DNA of 64,000 nt, taken from the NCBI RefSeq assembly GCF_018139985.1, contig NZ_JAGSOU010000007.1, positions 111,098 to 175,097 of the forward strand, in the 5' to 3' direction. The notes beneath the pieces are model-generated. The model was not told where the DNA came from, did not search any database, and saw nothing but the letters and a program-made list of their open reading frames with translations. The position numbers and the translations under genes are program-made. This document shows, one piece after another, positions 43,528 through 50,801 of the stretch (positions are counted from its first letter, which is position 1; every line of letters begins with the position of its first letter). The DNA comes from Actibacterium sp. MT2.3-13A. GTDB lineage: Bacteria; Pseudomonadota; Alphaproteobacteria; Rhodobacterales; Rhodobacteraceae.

Positions 43528-44015
43528 GCATGGGGCTGATCTTCCTGCTCGTCGTGCTGGCGGCCCTTCTGGTGGTGGCGGTCCGGCAGGAGCAGCCCTG
43601 GGCGCCCATCGTTCAGCGCTTCATCGAGCAGTTCGCGATGCTGGTGCCCCGGATGCTGATGGCGCTGATGGCGGCGGGCTTCATCGCCCAGCTCATCCCC
43701 AGCGCCTTCATCTCGCGCTTCCTGGGGGAGGAGTCGGGTTTTCTGTCCATCGTGATCGCCAGCCTGGCTGGCATCATCGTTCCGGCCGGGCCTGTGATCG
43801 CCTTCTCGATCGCGGCGGTCTTCGTCAAGAGCGGCGCGTCGGCGCCGGCGCTGGTTGCCTTCCTTACCTCTTGGGCGGTGTTCGCGGCGCACCGGATCCT
43901 GATCTACGAAATTCCGCTGCTGGGCGCGGGGTTCCTGCGTCTCAGGCTGGCCTCGGCCTGCATCATCCCGCTGGTCGCCGGTGGGATCGCCATGGCGTTC
44001 GTGAAACTCGGCTGA
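43524..44015 (+). CDS. Half-size permease (ArsP/DUF318-like), subunit 2
   Basis: The 163 residues have four or five helices and the signature SLAGIIVPAGPVIAFSIAAV (about 76-95), then TSWAVFAAHRILIYEIPLLG. It is translationally coupled to subunit 1 and presumably forms a heterodimer with it. It ends the plus-strand operon; the 51-base gap to the convergent EutA-type gene has only a GC-rich inverted repeat. Confidence 0.7.
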   Translation: MSMGLIFLLVVLAALLVVAVRQEQPWAPIVQRFIEQFAMLVPRMLMALMAAGFIAQLIPSAFISRFLGEESGFLSIVIASLAGIIVPAGPVIAFSIAAVFVKSGASAPALVAFLTSWAVFAAHRILIYEIPLLGAGFLRLRLASACIIPLVAGGIAMAFVKLG

Positions 44016-44066
44016 GCCTCCGGGCCAGCAGTGGGCTCCAGGGTGCCGCGCCGGCCCGGCCGGCGG

Positions 44067-45782
44067 TCAGTCGTGGTGATGGTGGTGGCCGTGTCCGTGG
44101 TGGTGGCGGTGCCCGTGGCCGTGATGGTGGGAATGGCGCGACTGTTCGGCCTTGGCGGGCTCGGCGAAATGGATGCGCTCATGCCGGCGCATGCCGCGCG
44201 GATCCTCCGAGAACAGCAGCGACTTGACGGTGACCGGCACGGTGAAGGATGGCAGCCGGATCTTGCCGAGGTCGATATAGTCGAAATCGCGCAGGCTGAT
44301 GCCGTCGAGGACGAGTAGCTCGTTTTCCACAGCCAGCTCCTCGCGCAGGATGCCGCCGAGGGTCTGCCCGATGTCGCCGTCAATCATCAGGTAGAGCGGC
44401 GCGCCGGTGGCCAGCCGGGGCGCCATAGCCTGGGCGATGCCCGCGGCCAGGGCGTGGATCGACTGGTATTCCGGGGGCTGGTCGTATTCGAAGGCCAGCG
44501 CCACCTCGTTCTCCGCCGGCGTCAGGTCGAAGGAGTCGAAGTGAAAGGCGATCCTGGCGGCGATTTCGTCCGGCGTCGGCTCCTGCGACAGGTCGATCTC
44601 GGGCTTCAGCACCTGCATGCTGCGGCGGGGCAGGATCTTGCCCGGCGCGGTGATGGTGCTGGTCTGGCCGCTTAGTTGCACCGAATATTCCGAGGCGCCG
44701 AGGGCGGTGGCACGGATGCAGGCGGCGGCCGGCACCATCGGCGCACCGAAATCGCCCGCCAGCGCCCGCGCGCGCAGGGCCCGCCCGAGATGGAAGCCGA
44801 TGTCGCCGAAATCGCGCGTCTCGCGCCCGGCGACGTATTCGCCCACGCCGCCCGAGAACATCACCGCGGCGATGTCCGAGAAATCCTCGGGGATGTCCGT
44901 CAGGAACAGCCCGGCGATCTCGGGCGACAGGGGGCGCTCGGTGATGGCGCGCACCAGAAGGTCGGCCATGTGCCCGGCGATCGGGGCGAACTGCCCGGCG
45001 CTTAAGGGATCCCCCAGCGCGACGGGGATCCGCGCCTGCACGGCGTGGTGGCGTCCCGCCGGGTCGAGGCGGGTGACGCGCCCGTCCTCGGTGGCGATCA
45101 GCCGCCCGCCGATATGCAGGGCCGCTGTCCAGATGACGTTGCCCTTTTCGGTCAGGGCAAGCTTCGTCGTGCCGCCGCCGATGTCGATGTTCAGGATACG
45201 GTTCTGCGCGGAGTGGCTGGCCTTGGCCGCGCCCGAGCCGTAGGCGGCCAGCATGGCCTCCATGTGGTTGCCGGCGGTCGCGGTGATGAAATCCCCGCCC
45301 TTCTCGGCGACGATCGAGGCGATGGCCTCGGCGTTCTCCCGGCGCAGTGCCTCGCCGGTGAGGATCACCACGCCGGTGTCGATGTCGCGCGGTCGGACCT
45401 GGGCGGCGGCATAGGCGTCGTCGATGATCTGGCCCAGTTCGCGGCCGTTGATGTTGCTCTCATCGAGGAAGGGCGTGAACCGCACGGGCGACTCGTAGAC
45501 GGTCTTGCGGTCGACGATCACATAGCGGCTGGCCAGGCTGGAGCCGACCCGCTGCAGGTGGATGTTGGAGAAGATGACCTGCGTGCCCGCCGAGCCGATG
45601 TCGATGCCGACCGAGCTGAGGGCGACATTGTCGCGCTGCCAGATCGGGTTGTCCTCGAGCGGGCCGGGGTCGATGTCGTCGTGGTCGTGATCGGCGTCGT
45701 CCCCGTGCTCATGCGGAAAGAAATCGCCGAACATATGGTCATCCACGGTGTGGCGCTTGGGCGTCTCGTTGTCGTTCGGCAT
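44067..45782 (-). CDS. EutA-type reactivating-factor ATPase with His-rich ends, orphan copy B
   Basis: The 571 residues contain a complete EutA core: VGIDIGSAGTQVIFSNIHLQ (about 58-77), KTVYESPVRFTPFLDESN, VVILTGEALRRENAEAIASI, LNIDIGGGTTKLALTEKGNV (about 198-217), FSGGVGEYVAGRETRDFGDI and IRLPSFTVPVTVKSLLFSED. About 50 residues precede it, with His and Asp clusters (FFPHEHGDDADHDHDD), and it ends in HGHRHHHGHGHHHHHD. Both ends look metal-binding and are absent from copy A and from enteric EutA. AAAGGA, overlapping the IclR-type operator, serves as ribosome site. It is divergent from the class II aldolase-like gene. The partner enzyme is unknown; no EutBC is present. Confidence 0.86.
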   Translation of the reverse strand: MPNDNETPKRHTVDDHMFGDFFPHEHGDDADHDHDDIDPGPLEDNPIWQRDNVALSSVGIDIGSAGTQVIFSNIHLQRVGSSLASRYVIVDRKTVYESPVRFTPFLDESNINGRELGQIIDDAYAAAQVRPRDIDTGVVILTGEALRRENAEAIASIVAEKGGDFITATAGNHMEAMLAAYGSGAAKASHSAQNRILNIDIGGGTTKLALTEKGNVIWTAALHIGGRLIATEDGRVTRLDPAGRHHAVQARIPVALGDPLSAGQFAPIAGHMADLLVRAITERPLSPEIAGLFLTDIPEDFSDIAAVMFSGGVGEYVAGRETRDFGDIGFHLGRALRARALAGDFGAPMVPAAACIRATALGASEYSVQLSGQTSTITAPGKILPRRSMQVLKPEIDLSQEPTPDEIAARIAFHFDSFDLTPAENEVALAFEYDQPPEYQSIHALAAGIAQAMAPRLATGAPLYLMIDGDIGQTLGGILREELAVENELLVLDGISLRDFDYIDLGKIRLPSFTVPVTVKSLLFSEDPRGMRRHERIHFAEPAKAEQSRHSHHHGHGHRHHHGHGHHHHHD

Positions 45783-45790
45783 CCGAGGGC

Positions 45791-45845
45791 GTTCCTTTAT
45801 GCGGATTGATGGTCCATTGACGAAAACGTATCTGCCGCGTAGCGT
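45791..45845 (+). promoter_or_regulatory. IclR-type operator with adjacent promoter (class II aldolase operon; divergent eutA-like)
   Basis: The operator GTTCCTTTATGCGGATT (45791-45807) is followed by GGTCCA (45811-45816) and the -35 box TTGACG (45817-45822), 26 bases from the first G. A weak -10 TAGCGT is at 45840-45845. The operator also covers the ribosome site of the divergent EutA-type gene, so binding could repress that gene while activating the other. Confidence 0.74.
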
Positions 45846-45915
45846 GGCTGCAATGGAAAACTGCTTGCGGCAAAGGGCGAATTGTCCGGGGCCGCCGGGC
45901 AGAGGGGAGTTTGTG

Positions 45916-46593
45916 ATGGATGATCCTCAGGTCGCCCAGATCTGCGATGCGGTCACGATCCTGGTCGAGGCGGGTGTTCTCGACTACAACGGCCACGTCT
46001 CGTGCCGCGTGGCGGGCGGCGGGTATCTCATCAATTCGGGCCCGTCGAACCGCCGGGCGATGACGCCCCGGCAGGTTACGCATGTCGGCGCAGGCGGCGA
46101 GGTGCTGGAGGGCGACCGCCCGCCCAACGAGGCGCCCCTGCACACGGCAATCTACCGGGCGCGGCCCGACGTGGTGGCGGTGGTGCACGGCCATCCCAGG
46201 TGGAGCACGCTGTTCACGGCGACGGAAACGCCTCTGCCGGTGGTAATGCCGCAGGGCAGTCTGGTGCCGGATCTGCCCGTTTATCCCAGCAGCCACTCGA
46301 TCAGCGCGCCGGACCGCGGCGCGGCGGTGGCGGGTCTGCTGGGGCGGGCGCCGGGGATCCTGTTGCGTGCGCACGGATCGGTGCTGGTGGGGTCGGGTTT
46401 GCCGGAGGCGGTTTGCCGCGCGATCTATCTGGAGCAGAATGCGGAGCGCGCCTATCGGGGCGCGATGCTGGGGGCGATACGGCCGATCCCCGAAGGCGAG
46501 GTCGAGGAATACCGGAAGACACTGGCCTCGGCGACCCTCTATGAAAAATGCTGGAATTTCCATTCGCCGGGAGGAGGGCGAGATGTGCGGTGA
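45916..46593 (+). CDS. Class II aldolase/adducin-fold protein, possible aromatic-acid decarboxylase
   Basis: This 225-residue member of the class II aldolase family has the zinc ligands in AVVHGHPRWSTLF (His-x-His, about 93-105) and LLRAHGSVLVGSGL (third His, about 151-164), and the upstream NEAPLHTAIYRARPDVVAV with the likely catalytic Glu. The family includes fuculose-phosphate aldolases but also PhtC-type dihydroxyphthalate decarboxylases. With the phthalate-like context a decarboxylase role is plausible. The start at 45916 follows GAGGGGAG. It overlaps the next gene by 11 bases. Confidence 0.78.
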   Translation: MDDPQVAQICDAVTILVEAGVLDYNGHVSCRVAGGGYLINSGPSNRRAMTPRQVTHVGAGGEVLEGDRPPNEAPLHTAIYRARPDVVAVVHGHPRWSTLFTATETPLPVVMPQGSLVPDLPVYPSSHSISAPDRGAAVAGLLGRAPGILLRAHGSVLVGSGLPEAVCRAIYLEQNAERAYRGAMLGAIRPIPEGEVEEYRKTLASATLYEKCWNFHSPGGGRDVR

Positions 46594-47020
46594 GATCGAC
46601 GATAACGTGCAGGTGGGGCTGGACCTGCAGGAGCAGTTCCGCGCGATGGGGCGCATGCTGGGGCTCGCTGCCGGGGGTGGCGACGGCCAGGCCGGCGGGC
46701 CGCGGAACCTCGCGGCCGCCGAGGGTCGGGCGGCCTATATGGAAGAGCTGTTCAGGGCGGGCATGCGCCGGGCGCTGAGCGACGCAAACGCCGCCGAGCA
46801 CGACGAGGCCGTCGATGCCATTGCCTGCCAGGCCATCGCCTTCGCGCGCCTGGCCGGGTTCATCGCCGGGCAGCTGCCGCCCGAGGCCGATCTGTTCCGT
46901 CCGGTGATCGAGGCCGTGACCGCTGGTCATGCCGAAACCGCCCGGATCGCGCGGCGCTACCAGCAGGAACACGACCACCACCACGACCATCACCATCACC
47001 CGCACGGGCATTCGCACTGA
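46583..47020 (+). CDS. Small protein with His-rich C terminus
   Basis: I do not recognise the 145-residue body, which is helical: VGLDLQEQFRAMGRMLGLAA, AAYMEELFRAGMRRALSDAN, AVDAIACQAIAFARLAGFIA. The C terminus is HDHHHDHHHHPHGHSH, a strong Ni/Zn/Co-binding tail. GGAGGGCG precedes the ATG inside the end of the aldolase-like gene. Together with the His tail of the EutA-type protein, the NicO loop and the CobW loop it makes four His-rich proteins in the island. A metal-storage or delivery subunit for the aldolase-like enzyme is inferred. Confidence 0.7.
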   Translation: MCGEIDDNVQVGLDLQEQFRAMGRMLGLAAGGGDGQAGGPRNLAAAEGRAAYMEELFRAGMRRALSDANAAEHDEAVDAIACQAIAFARLAGFIAGQLPPEADLFRPVIEAVTAGHAETARIARRYQQEHDHHHDHHHHPHGHSH

Positions 47021-47042
47021 CGGCGCGGCGGGTATCCCTGCG

Positions 47043-47070
47043 AAAAAAGAGCGCCCTCTGGCGCTCTTCT
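47043..47070. terminator. Bidirectional intrinsic terminator
   Basis: Arms AGAGCGCC (47048-47055) and GGCGCTCT (47060-47067) with a CTCT loop. On the minus strand the stem is followed by a six-T run (the AAAAAA at 47043-47048); on the plus strand by TCTGTCTTGT. It separates convergent genes. Confidence 0.85.
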
Positions 47071-47092
47071 GTCTTGTGCTTCAGGGGTGGTA

Positions 47093-48298
47093 TCAGCTGT
47101 TGCAGGCGATCACGGAGGGTTCGTTTTCCTCGTGGTTGGGGTCGAACTCGATCGCGCAGTTCATGCCGACGACAAGCTGCTTTCGGTCGGCCTCGGCCCC
47201 GCCGACGGTGACCTTGGTGCGTGAGCCCGAGATCTTGGCCTTCACCTTCTGGTCGCCGGCGTTGAACTCGATGATCTTGTTGCTGTCCTCCAGCGAAAGG
47301 ATGTCGCTCCGGACCTTCAGCGTCGGCACCTCGACATTCATCGCCGCGGAGATGATCTTGAGTGTCTCCGGGCTTTGCTGGAGTGCGGCCTGAATCATCT
47401 CGGCCACCTTGTCGCCGCGCACGCCCTGGATGGAGAGGCCCAGTTTCTCGGCCTCGGCCAGGAACGCGGGGTCTTCGAGAACCGCCATGTAGCCGTCGCG
47501 CAGCTCCTCCAGCACGTCCGCCGGGACGCCCGGGGGCGCGGCGGTCAGGCGGCCGAGGTTCGATGTGGCGTCGATCAGGCTGACGATGGCCTTGCCCTTC
47601 TCGGTCTTGGCATAGTCGATGGCCTGGGGTTGCTTGTCGCCGCCGACCAGCAGCGCGAAAAAGCCGTTGCCGGCCTCCACGAAGGGGCGGAGCGAGTCGT
47701 AGGAGCTGACCTGCCCGGCAACCTCGCCGCGCAGCATCGCCATTTCGCCTTCGTTGCCGTTGTAGCCGGGGATCATCTCGATGTTCAGGTCAAGCCCGTC
47801 ACGCAGCATCATGGTTTCGGTGAACGAGGCCGATCCGATGCCGGCCCCGGCGAAGAGCACCTTTTTTTCGGAGTTCAGGAGATCCTCGAAGCTCTTCAGG
47901 CCGCTGTTGCTGCTCAGCACGACAGAGCGCATGTCCGAGGCCGCCTTGCCGATCCAGCTCATCTCGCCGAGATCGAAGTTCAGCCCCTCGGTCTGGAGCA
48001 ACTGCGAATAGATGAGCCCGGTGTTGAAGGTCCCGATCGTCAAGCCGTCGGGCTTAGACGAGTGCAGGGTGTTGGCGCCGACGATATGGCCCGCTCCGGG
48101 GATGTTCTTGAACACGACGCTTTTCGCGCCAAGCTTGCCCTCCAGATGGCGCCCGATCAGGCGGCCATAGGCGTCGTAATTGCCGCCCGGGTTGGTGGCG
48201 ATGATGTAGGTTATTGTTTTACCTTTGAAATATCCATCCGCCCAGCCGGGCGTTATGGAGCTGGCGAGCAGCACCGCTGCGACCATGAACTTCTTCAT
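47093..48298 (-). CDS. tctC: TTT transporter solute receptor (TctC/Bug) with C-terminal extension
   Basis: The 401 residues are about 80 longer than a normal receptor. The signal peptide is MKKFMVAAVLLASSITPGWA; the Bug strand follows as ITYIIATNPGGNYDAYGRLI, then VFKNIPGAGHIVGANTLHS. After the receptor ends near residue 320 there is an added beta-rich domain: ILSLEDSNKIIEFNAGDQKV then SGSRTKVTVGGAEADRKQLV and GMNCAIEFDPN, with two Cys that could form a disulfide. GGGAGGAAGAA precedes the ATG. It ends the minus-strand cupin operon; its TctAB partners are probably at 50802-52767. Confidence 0.88.
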   Translation of the reverse strand: MKKFMVAAVLLASSITPGWADGYFKGKTITYIIATNPGGNYDAYGRLIGRHLEGKLGAKSVVFKNIPGAGHIVGANTLHSSKPDGLTIGTFNTGLIYSQLLQTEGLNFDLGEMSWIGKAASDMRSVVLSSNSGLKSFEDLLNSEKKVLFAGAGIGSASFTETMMLRDGLDLNIEMIPGYNGNEGEMAMLRGEVAGQVSSYDSLRPFVEAGNGFFALLVGGDKQPQAIDYAKTEKGKAIVSLIDATSNLGRLTAAPPGVPADVLEELRDGYMAVLEDPAFLAEAEKLGLSIQGVRGDKVAEMIQAALQQSPETLKIISAAMNVEVPTLKVRSDILSLEDSNKIIEFNAGDQKVKAKISGSRTKVTVGGAEADRKQLVVGMNCAIEFDPNHEENEPSVIACNS

Positions 48299-48371
48299 TT
48301 CTTCCTCCCTGGTTGGATGGCCGGCACGCGTTGATTTTCTCGTTGCGGTGCGTGCCGGCCAGAAAAAGTCG

Positions 48372-48956
48372 TCAGTCTTCGGGGGGTACCCAGACGTCTT
48401 CGAAGCCCTCTGCGGGTTCCAGCTGATCGAACCAGTCAAGCCCGATCGCCTTCATGACGCGGCTGTTGCACACGATGATGCGGGCCTCGATGTCCGAGGT
48501 GTTGAACCGCTTGTGGGCGACGTAGGGCGGCACGTAGATGAAATCGCCGGGGCCCCATTCGTATTTCTTCGGGGTGGTGTCCCAAGTCCATTCGAAGGCG
48601 GTCTTGCACTCGAAATGCACGTCATAATGCAGGTCGTAGCCGGTGCCTTCGATCACAAAGGCCACCTCCTCGGTCAGGTGGCGGCTGGTGCCGGTGGCTT
48701 TGCCTGCGTCGACGAACTGCATGTAGATGTCGAGGCAGCACTCCTTGGTGTCCATCCTCTCGTTGATGATGTGCTTGATCAGGCCGTCGGCGGTGCGTTC
48801 CATCGGCATCTGGTCGTGGTTCACGACGTTCAGGCGCTGCTCGTATTCCTTGCGAAACTCGGCGCTGGCTTTCAGGGCCTCGGCGTAGAAATTCGCCTCG
48901 CGGCCGGTCTTGGCGCGCGCGCGTTCGGTGGCGTCTGCGAAGGTCGATGCTTCCAT
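48372..48956 (-). CDS. Small cupin, pair B subunit 2, metal site degenerate
   Basis: This 194-residue cupin is homologous to the one at 25594 (DGLIKHIINERMDTKECCLD against QGLLKHLINEDMNTRMETVD). In motif 1 the first His is replaced (GTSRHLTEEVAFVIEGTGYD against GKHRHLAEECIYVLEGRGYD) and motif 2 is AHKRFNTSD, not IHQHFN. It may have become a structural or substrate-binding partner of the cupin at 48985. The gap to that gene is 28 bases. Confidence 0.7.
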   Translation of the reverse strand: MEASTFADATERARAKTGREANFYAEALKASAEFRKEYEQRLNVVNHDQMPMERTADGLIKHIINERMDTKECCLDIYMQFVDAGKATGTSRHLTEEVAFVIEGTGYDLHYDVHFECKTAFEWTWDTTPKKYEWGPGDFIYVPPYVAHKRFNTSDIEARIIVCNSRVMKAIGLDWFDQLEPAEGFEDVWVPPED

Positions 48957-48984
48957 TGTCTTCTCTCCCTATTCCTGCCGGGGC

Positions 48985-49566
48985 TCAGAGGCTTGCGGGC
49001 GGGTGGTAGTCTTCGTGGCCCGTCACGGGCTCTGTCGGCGGGAACTGGACCATTTCCTGGAAGACCATGTGCATGAACAGGAACAGCGGCTTGGCCTTGA
49101 GGACCAGGACATAGGTTTCGTCGTCGCTGTCGTTCAGGTGCTGGTGCACGCAGCCGTTTTCGACGATCAGGGCGTCGCCGGCCTCCCAGTCGATGCGGCG
49201 GCCGTCGTGGATGTCGTGGCCCTTGCCCTTGAGGACGAAGAACACGGCGGAGTTCATGTGGCCGTGGATCTGGCCGTAGCCGTGCGGGGCGAAGGCGTCC
49301 ACATGCGCCTCGATGGATTGCGCGATGCGGTTGGCCTGAGGGTTGATGACCTTCTTGCCGAAATTGTGCGGCCCGCCTTTCCACTTCAGGTCCGAGGTCT
49401 TGTAGATGCGCGGCTGGTTGTAGAGATCGTCGCGCATCTCGCTGTAATTGCCTTCGAGGGCGCGGACGAAGGTGCGCTTGCGGGTCCAGCGTTCCCAGAC
49501 GACCTTGTCGCGTCCGGCTTCGCTGTTGTGGCCTAGCCCGGTGGCCGTTTCGGTCGGTTCAGACAT
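48985..49566 (-). CDS. Small cupin, pair B subunit 1
   Basis: This 193-residue cupin has motif 1 in QIHGHMNSAVFFVLKGKGHD (about 109-128) and motif 2 in GCVHQHLNDSDD, an intact HxH...H metal site. It matches the cupin at 24998 in the RTFVRALEGNY block, the DWEAGDALIVENG strand and the end LKAKPLFLFMHMVFQEMVQF. GGGAGGG precedes the ATG. It is the first gene of the minus-strand operon driven from the IclR-type promoter at 49622-49653. Confidence 0.73.
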   Translation of the reverse strand: MSEPTETATGLGHNSEAGRDKVVWERWTRKRTFVRALEGNYSEMRDDLYNQPRIYKTSDLKWKGGPHNFGKKVINPQANRIAQSIEAHVDAFAPHGYGQIHGHMNSAVFFVLKGKGHDIHDGRRIDWEAGDALIVENGCVHQHLNDSDDETYVLVLKAKPLFLFMHMVFQEMVQFPPTEPVTGHEDYHPPASL

Positions 49567-49598
49567 GGTCCCTCCCTGATTTGACGGTAATGGTGGGA

Positions 49599-49653
49599 TG
49601 CTATGGGGAATTTTCCGTTCCCGTCAATGGCAAGGTGTTCTGTTATATGGAAC
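49599..49653 (-). promoter_or_regulatory. IclR-type operator with adjacent promoter (cupin pair B operon)
   Basis: On the minus strand GTTCCATATAACAGAAC (49653-49637) is followed by the -35 box TTGACG (49627-49622), exactly 26 bases from the first G, and a -10-like CATAGC near 49605-49600. The operator overlaps the stop codon of the upstream dehydrogenase gene. Confidence 0.73.
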
Positions 49654-50525
49654 TAAAGTGATGACTTGGCCAGTTGCGACAGGGGAGTCACCGGAATTTC
49701 CTGCCCCAGGTATGAGGCTCTTTCCTCGTGCAGCAGCTGTCGGACAAGGTCCGGCCCGAGTCGCTTGACCAGTTGGTCCACGGCGCCGAACAGCGGCAGC
49801 GCGAGGCCGGCCATCTGCGACAGGTCGAGGGCGACATCCATGTCCTTCTGGTGCCAGGTGAAGCGGGTCGTGTCCCAGCGTTCCAGGGTGGTGTTGCGCG
49901 CCGGGCATTTCAGCAGCGTCTCGCGCATGGCCTGGGCGTCGATGCCGCAGGATTTGGCGAGGGCGAGCACCTCGTAATTCGCCACGCAGGCGGCCCAGTG
50001 CATCATGTTGTTGCAGGTCTTGCCGATCTGCCCGCAGCCGATCTCGCCCAGATGCTCGACGCTGCTGCTGTAGCTCATCAGCAGCGGTGTGATCCGTGCG
50101 ATGTCCTCGGCGGTGCCGCCGCACAGGGAAATCAGCGCGCCCTGTTTTGCGCCTTGCAGCCCGTAACAGACCGGGGCATCGACGAATCCCACGCCGGCGG
50201 CGCGGCATTTCTCGCCCAGGGTCACCATGGTCTTGGGGTGGTTCGTGGCCGCGATCACGATGGTGGCGCCCAGCGCCAGGCCGCAGGCCAGCAGGTCGTT
50301 TACCACGCTTTCGCTCTGGGCGTCCGTGGCGACCATGACCACGAAGACATCGGCGAGCCGGGCCATTTCCGCCAAGGACGGGCAAATTTTCGCGCCCTTA
50401 CGGGCCGCGTTTGCCGCGGCCTCCGGGTCGGGGTCGTGGGCATGGACGATGAAGCCCGCCTTCGCCGCGTGTCCGGCCATTTCAGCCCCCATTGCTCCGA
50501 CTCCGATGAAGCCAGCTGCGTTCAT
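49653..50525 (-). CDS. 3-hydroxyisobutyrate dehydrogenase family oxidoreductase
   Basis: This beta-hydroxyacid dehydrogenase has 290 residues with the Rossmann motif GFIGVGAMGAEMAGHAAKAG (about 5-24), the substrate loop VDAPVCYGLQGAKQGALISL (about 115-135) and the catalytic Lys in GCGQIGKTCNNMMHW (about 165-180). AAGGAGGAG precedes the ATG. It lies immediately upstream of the cupin pair B promoter and divergent from the third TctA gene. It could oxidise a hydroxy-acid made after ring opening; the substrate is unknown. Confidence 0.88.
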   Translation of the reverse strand: MNAAGFIGVGAMGAEMAGHAAKAGFIVHAHDPDPEAAANAARKGAKICPSLAEMARLADVFVVMVATDAQSESVVNDLLACGLALGATIVIAATNHPKTMVTLGEKCRAAGVGFVDAPVCYGLQGAKQGALISLCGGTAEDIARITPLLMSYSSSVEHLGEIGCGQIGKTCNNMMHWAACVANYEVLALAKSCGIDAQAMRETLLKCPARNTTLERWDTTRFTWHQKDMDVALDLSQMAGLALPLFGAVDQLVKRLGPDLVRQLLHEERASYLGQEIPVTPLSQLAKSSL

Positions 50526-50619
50526 TGCGAACTCCTCCTTTTTCGCGCCCTGCGGGGGCTGGTTGTGCCGCGCGATAGTTGGGGCCGGAGAGAGGGTGGG
50601 CAATGAAAACCGATCAAGT

Positions 50620-50659
50620 GTTCCTTTATGCAAAACTGCGGTCCATAACTTAATTGACA
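50620..50659 (+). promoter_or_regulatory. IclR-type operator upstream of third tctA
   Basis: GTTCCTTTATGCAAAAC (50620-50636) is followed at the same 20-base offset by GGTCCAT (50640-50646). Here the -35 box TTGACA comes later, at 50654-50659. The operator can also act on the divergent dehydrogenase gene (start 50525). The remaining bases to the GTG at 50802 form a GC-rich leader. Confidence 0.66.
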
Positions 50660-50801
50660 GATTTCAGTCTCATGGAGACGGTTGCCGGGGAGGTCGGTGC
50701 CACAGGGAGGTGGCGGCGAGGTAATCGGGCCTCGGTCCGGCCGGATGCCCGCAGGGGCGGCGCCGGACCGGCGGCCGGAAAAACAGGGGAGGTGGCCTGA
50801 C

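Noticed and set aside
19763..45782. Reading the EutA-type genes as ethanolamine utilisation
   Set aside because: No EutBC, EutH, EutT or microcompartment gene is in the window, and the neighbours are aromatic-acid and metal genes.
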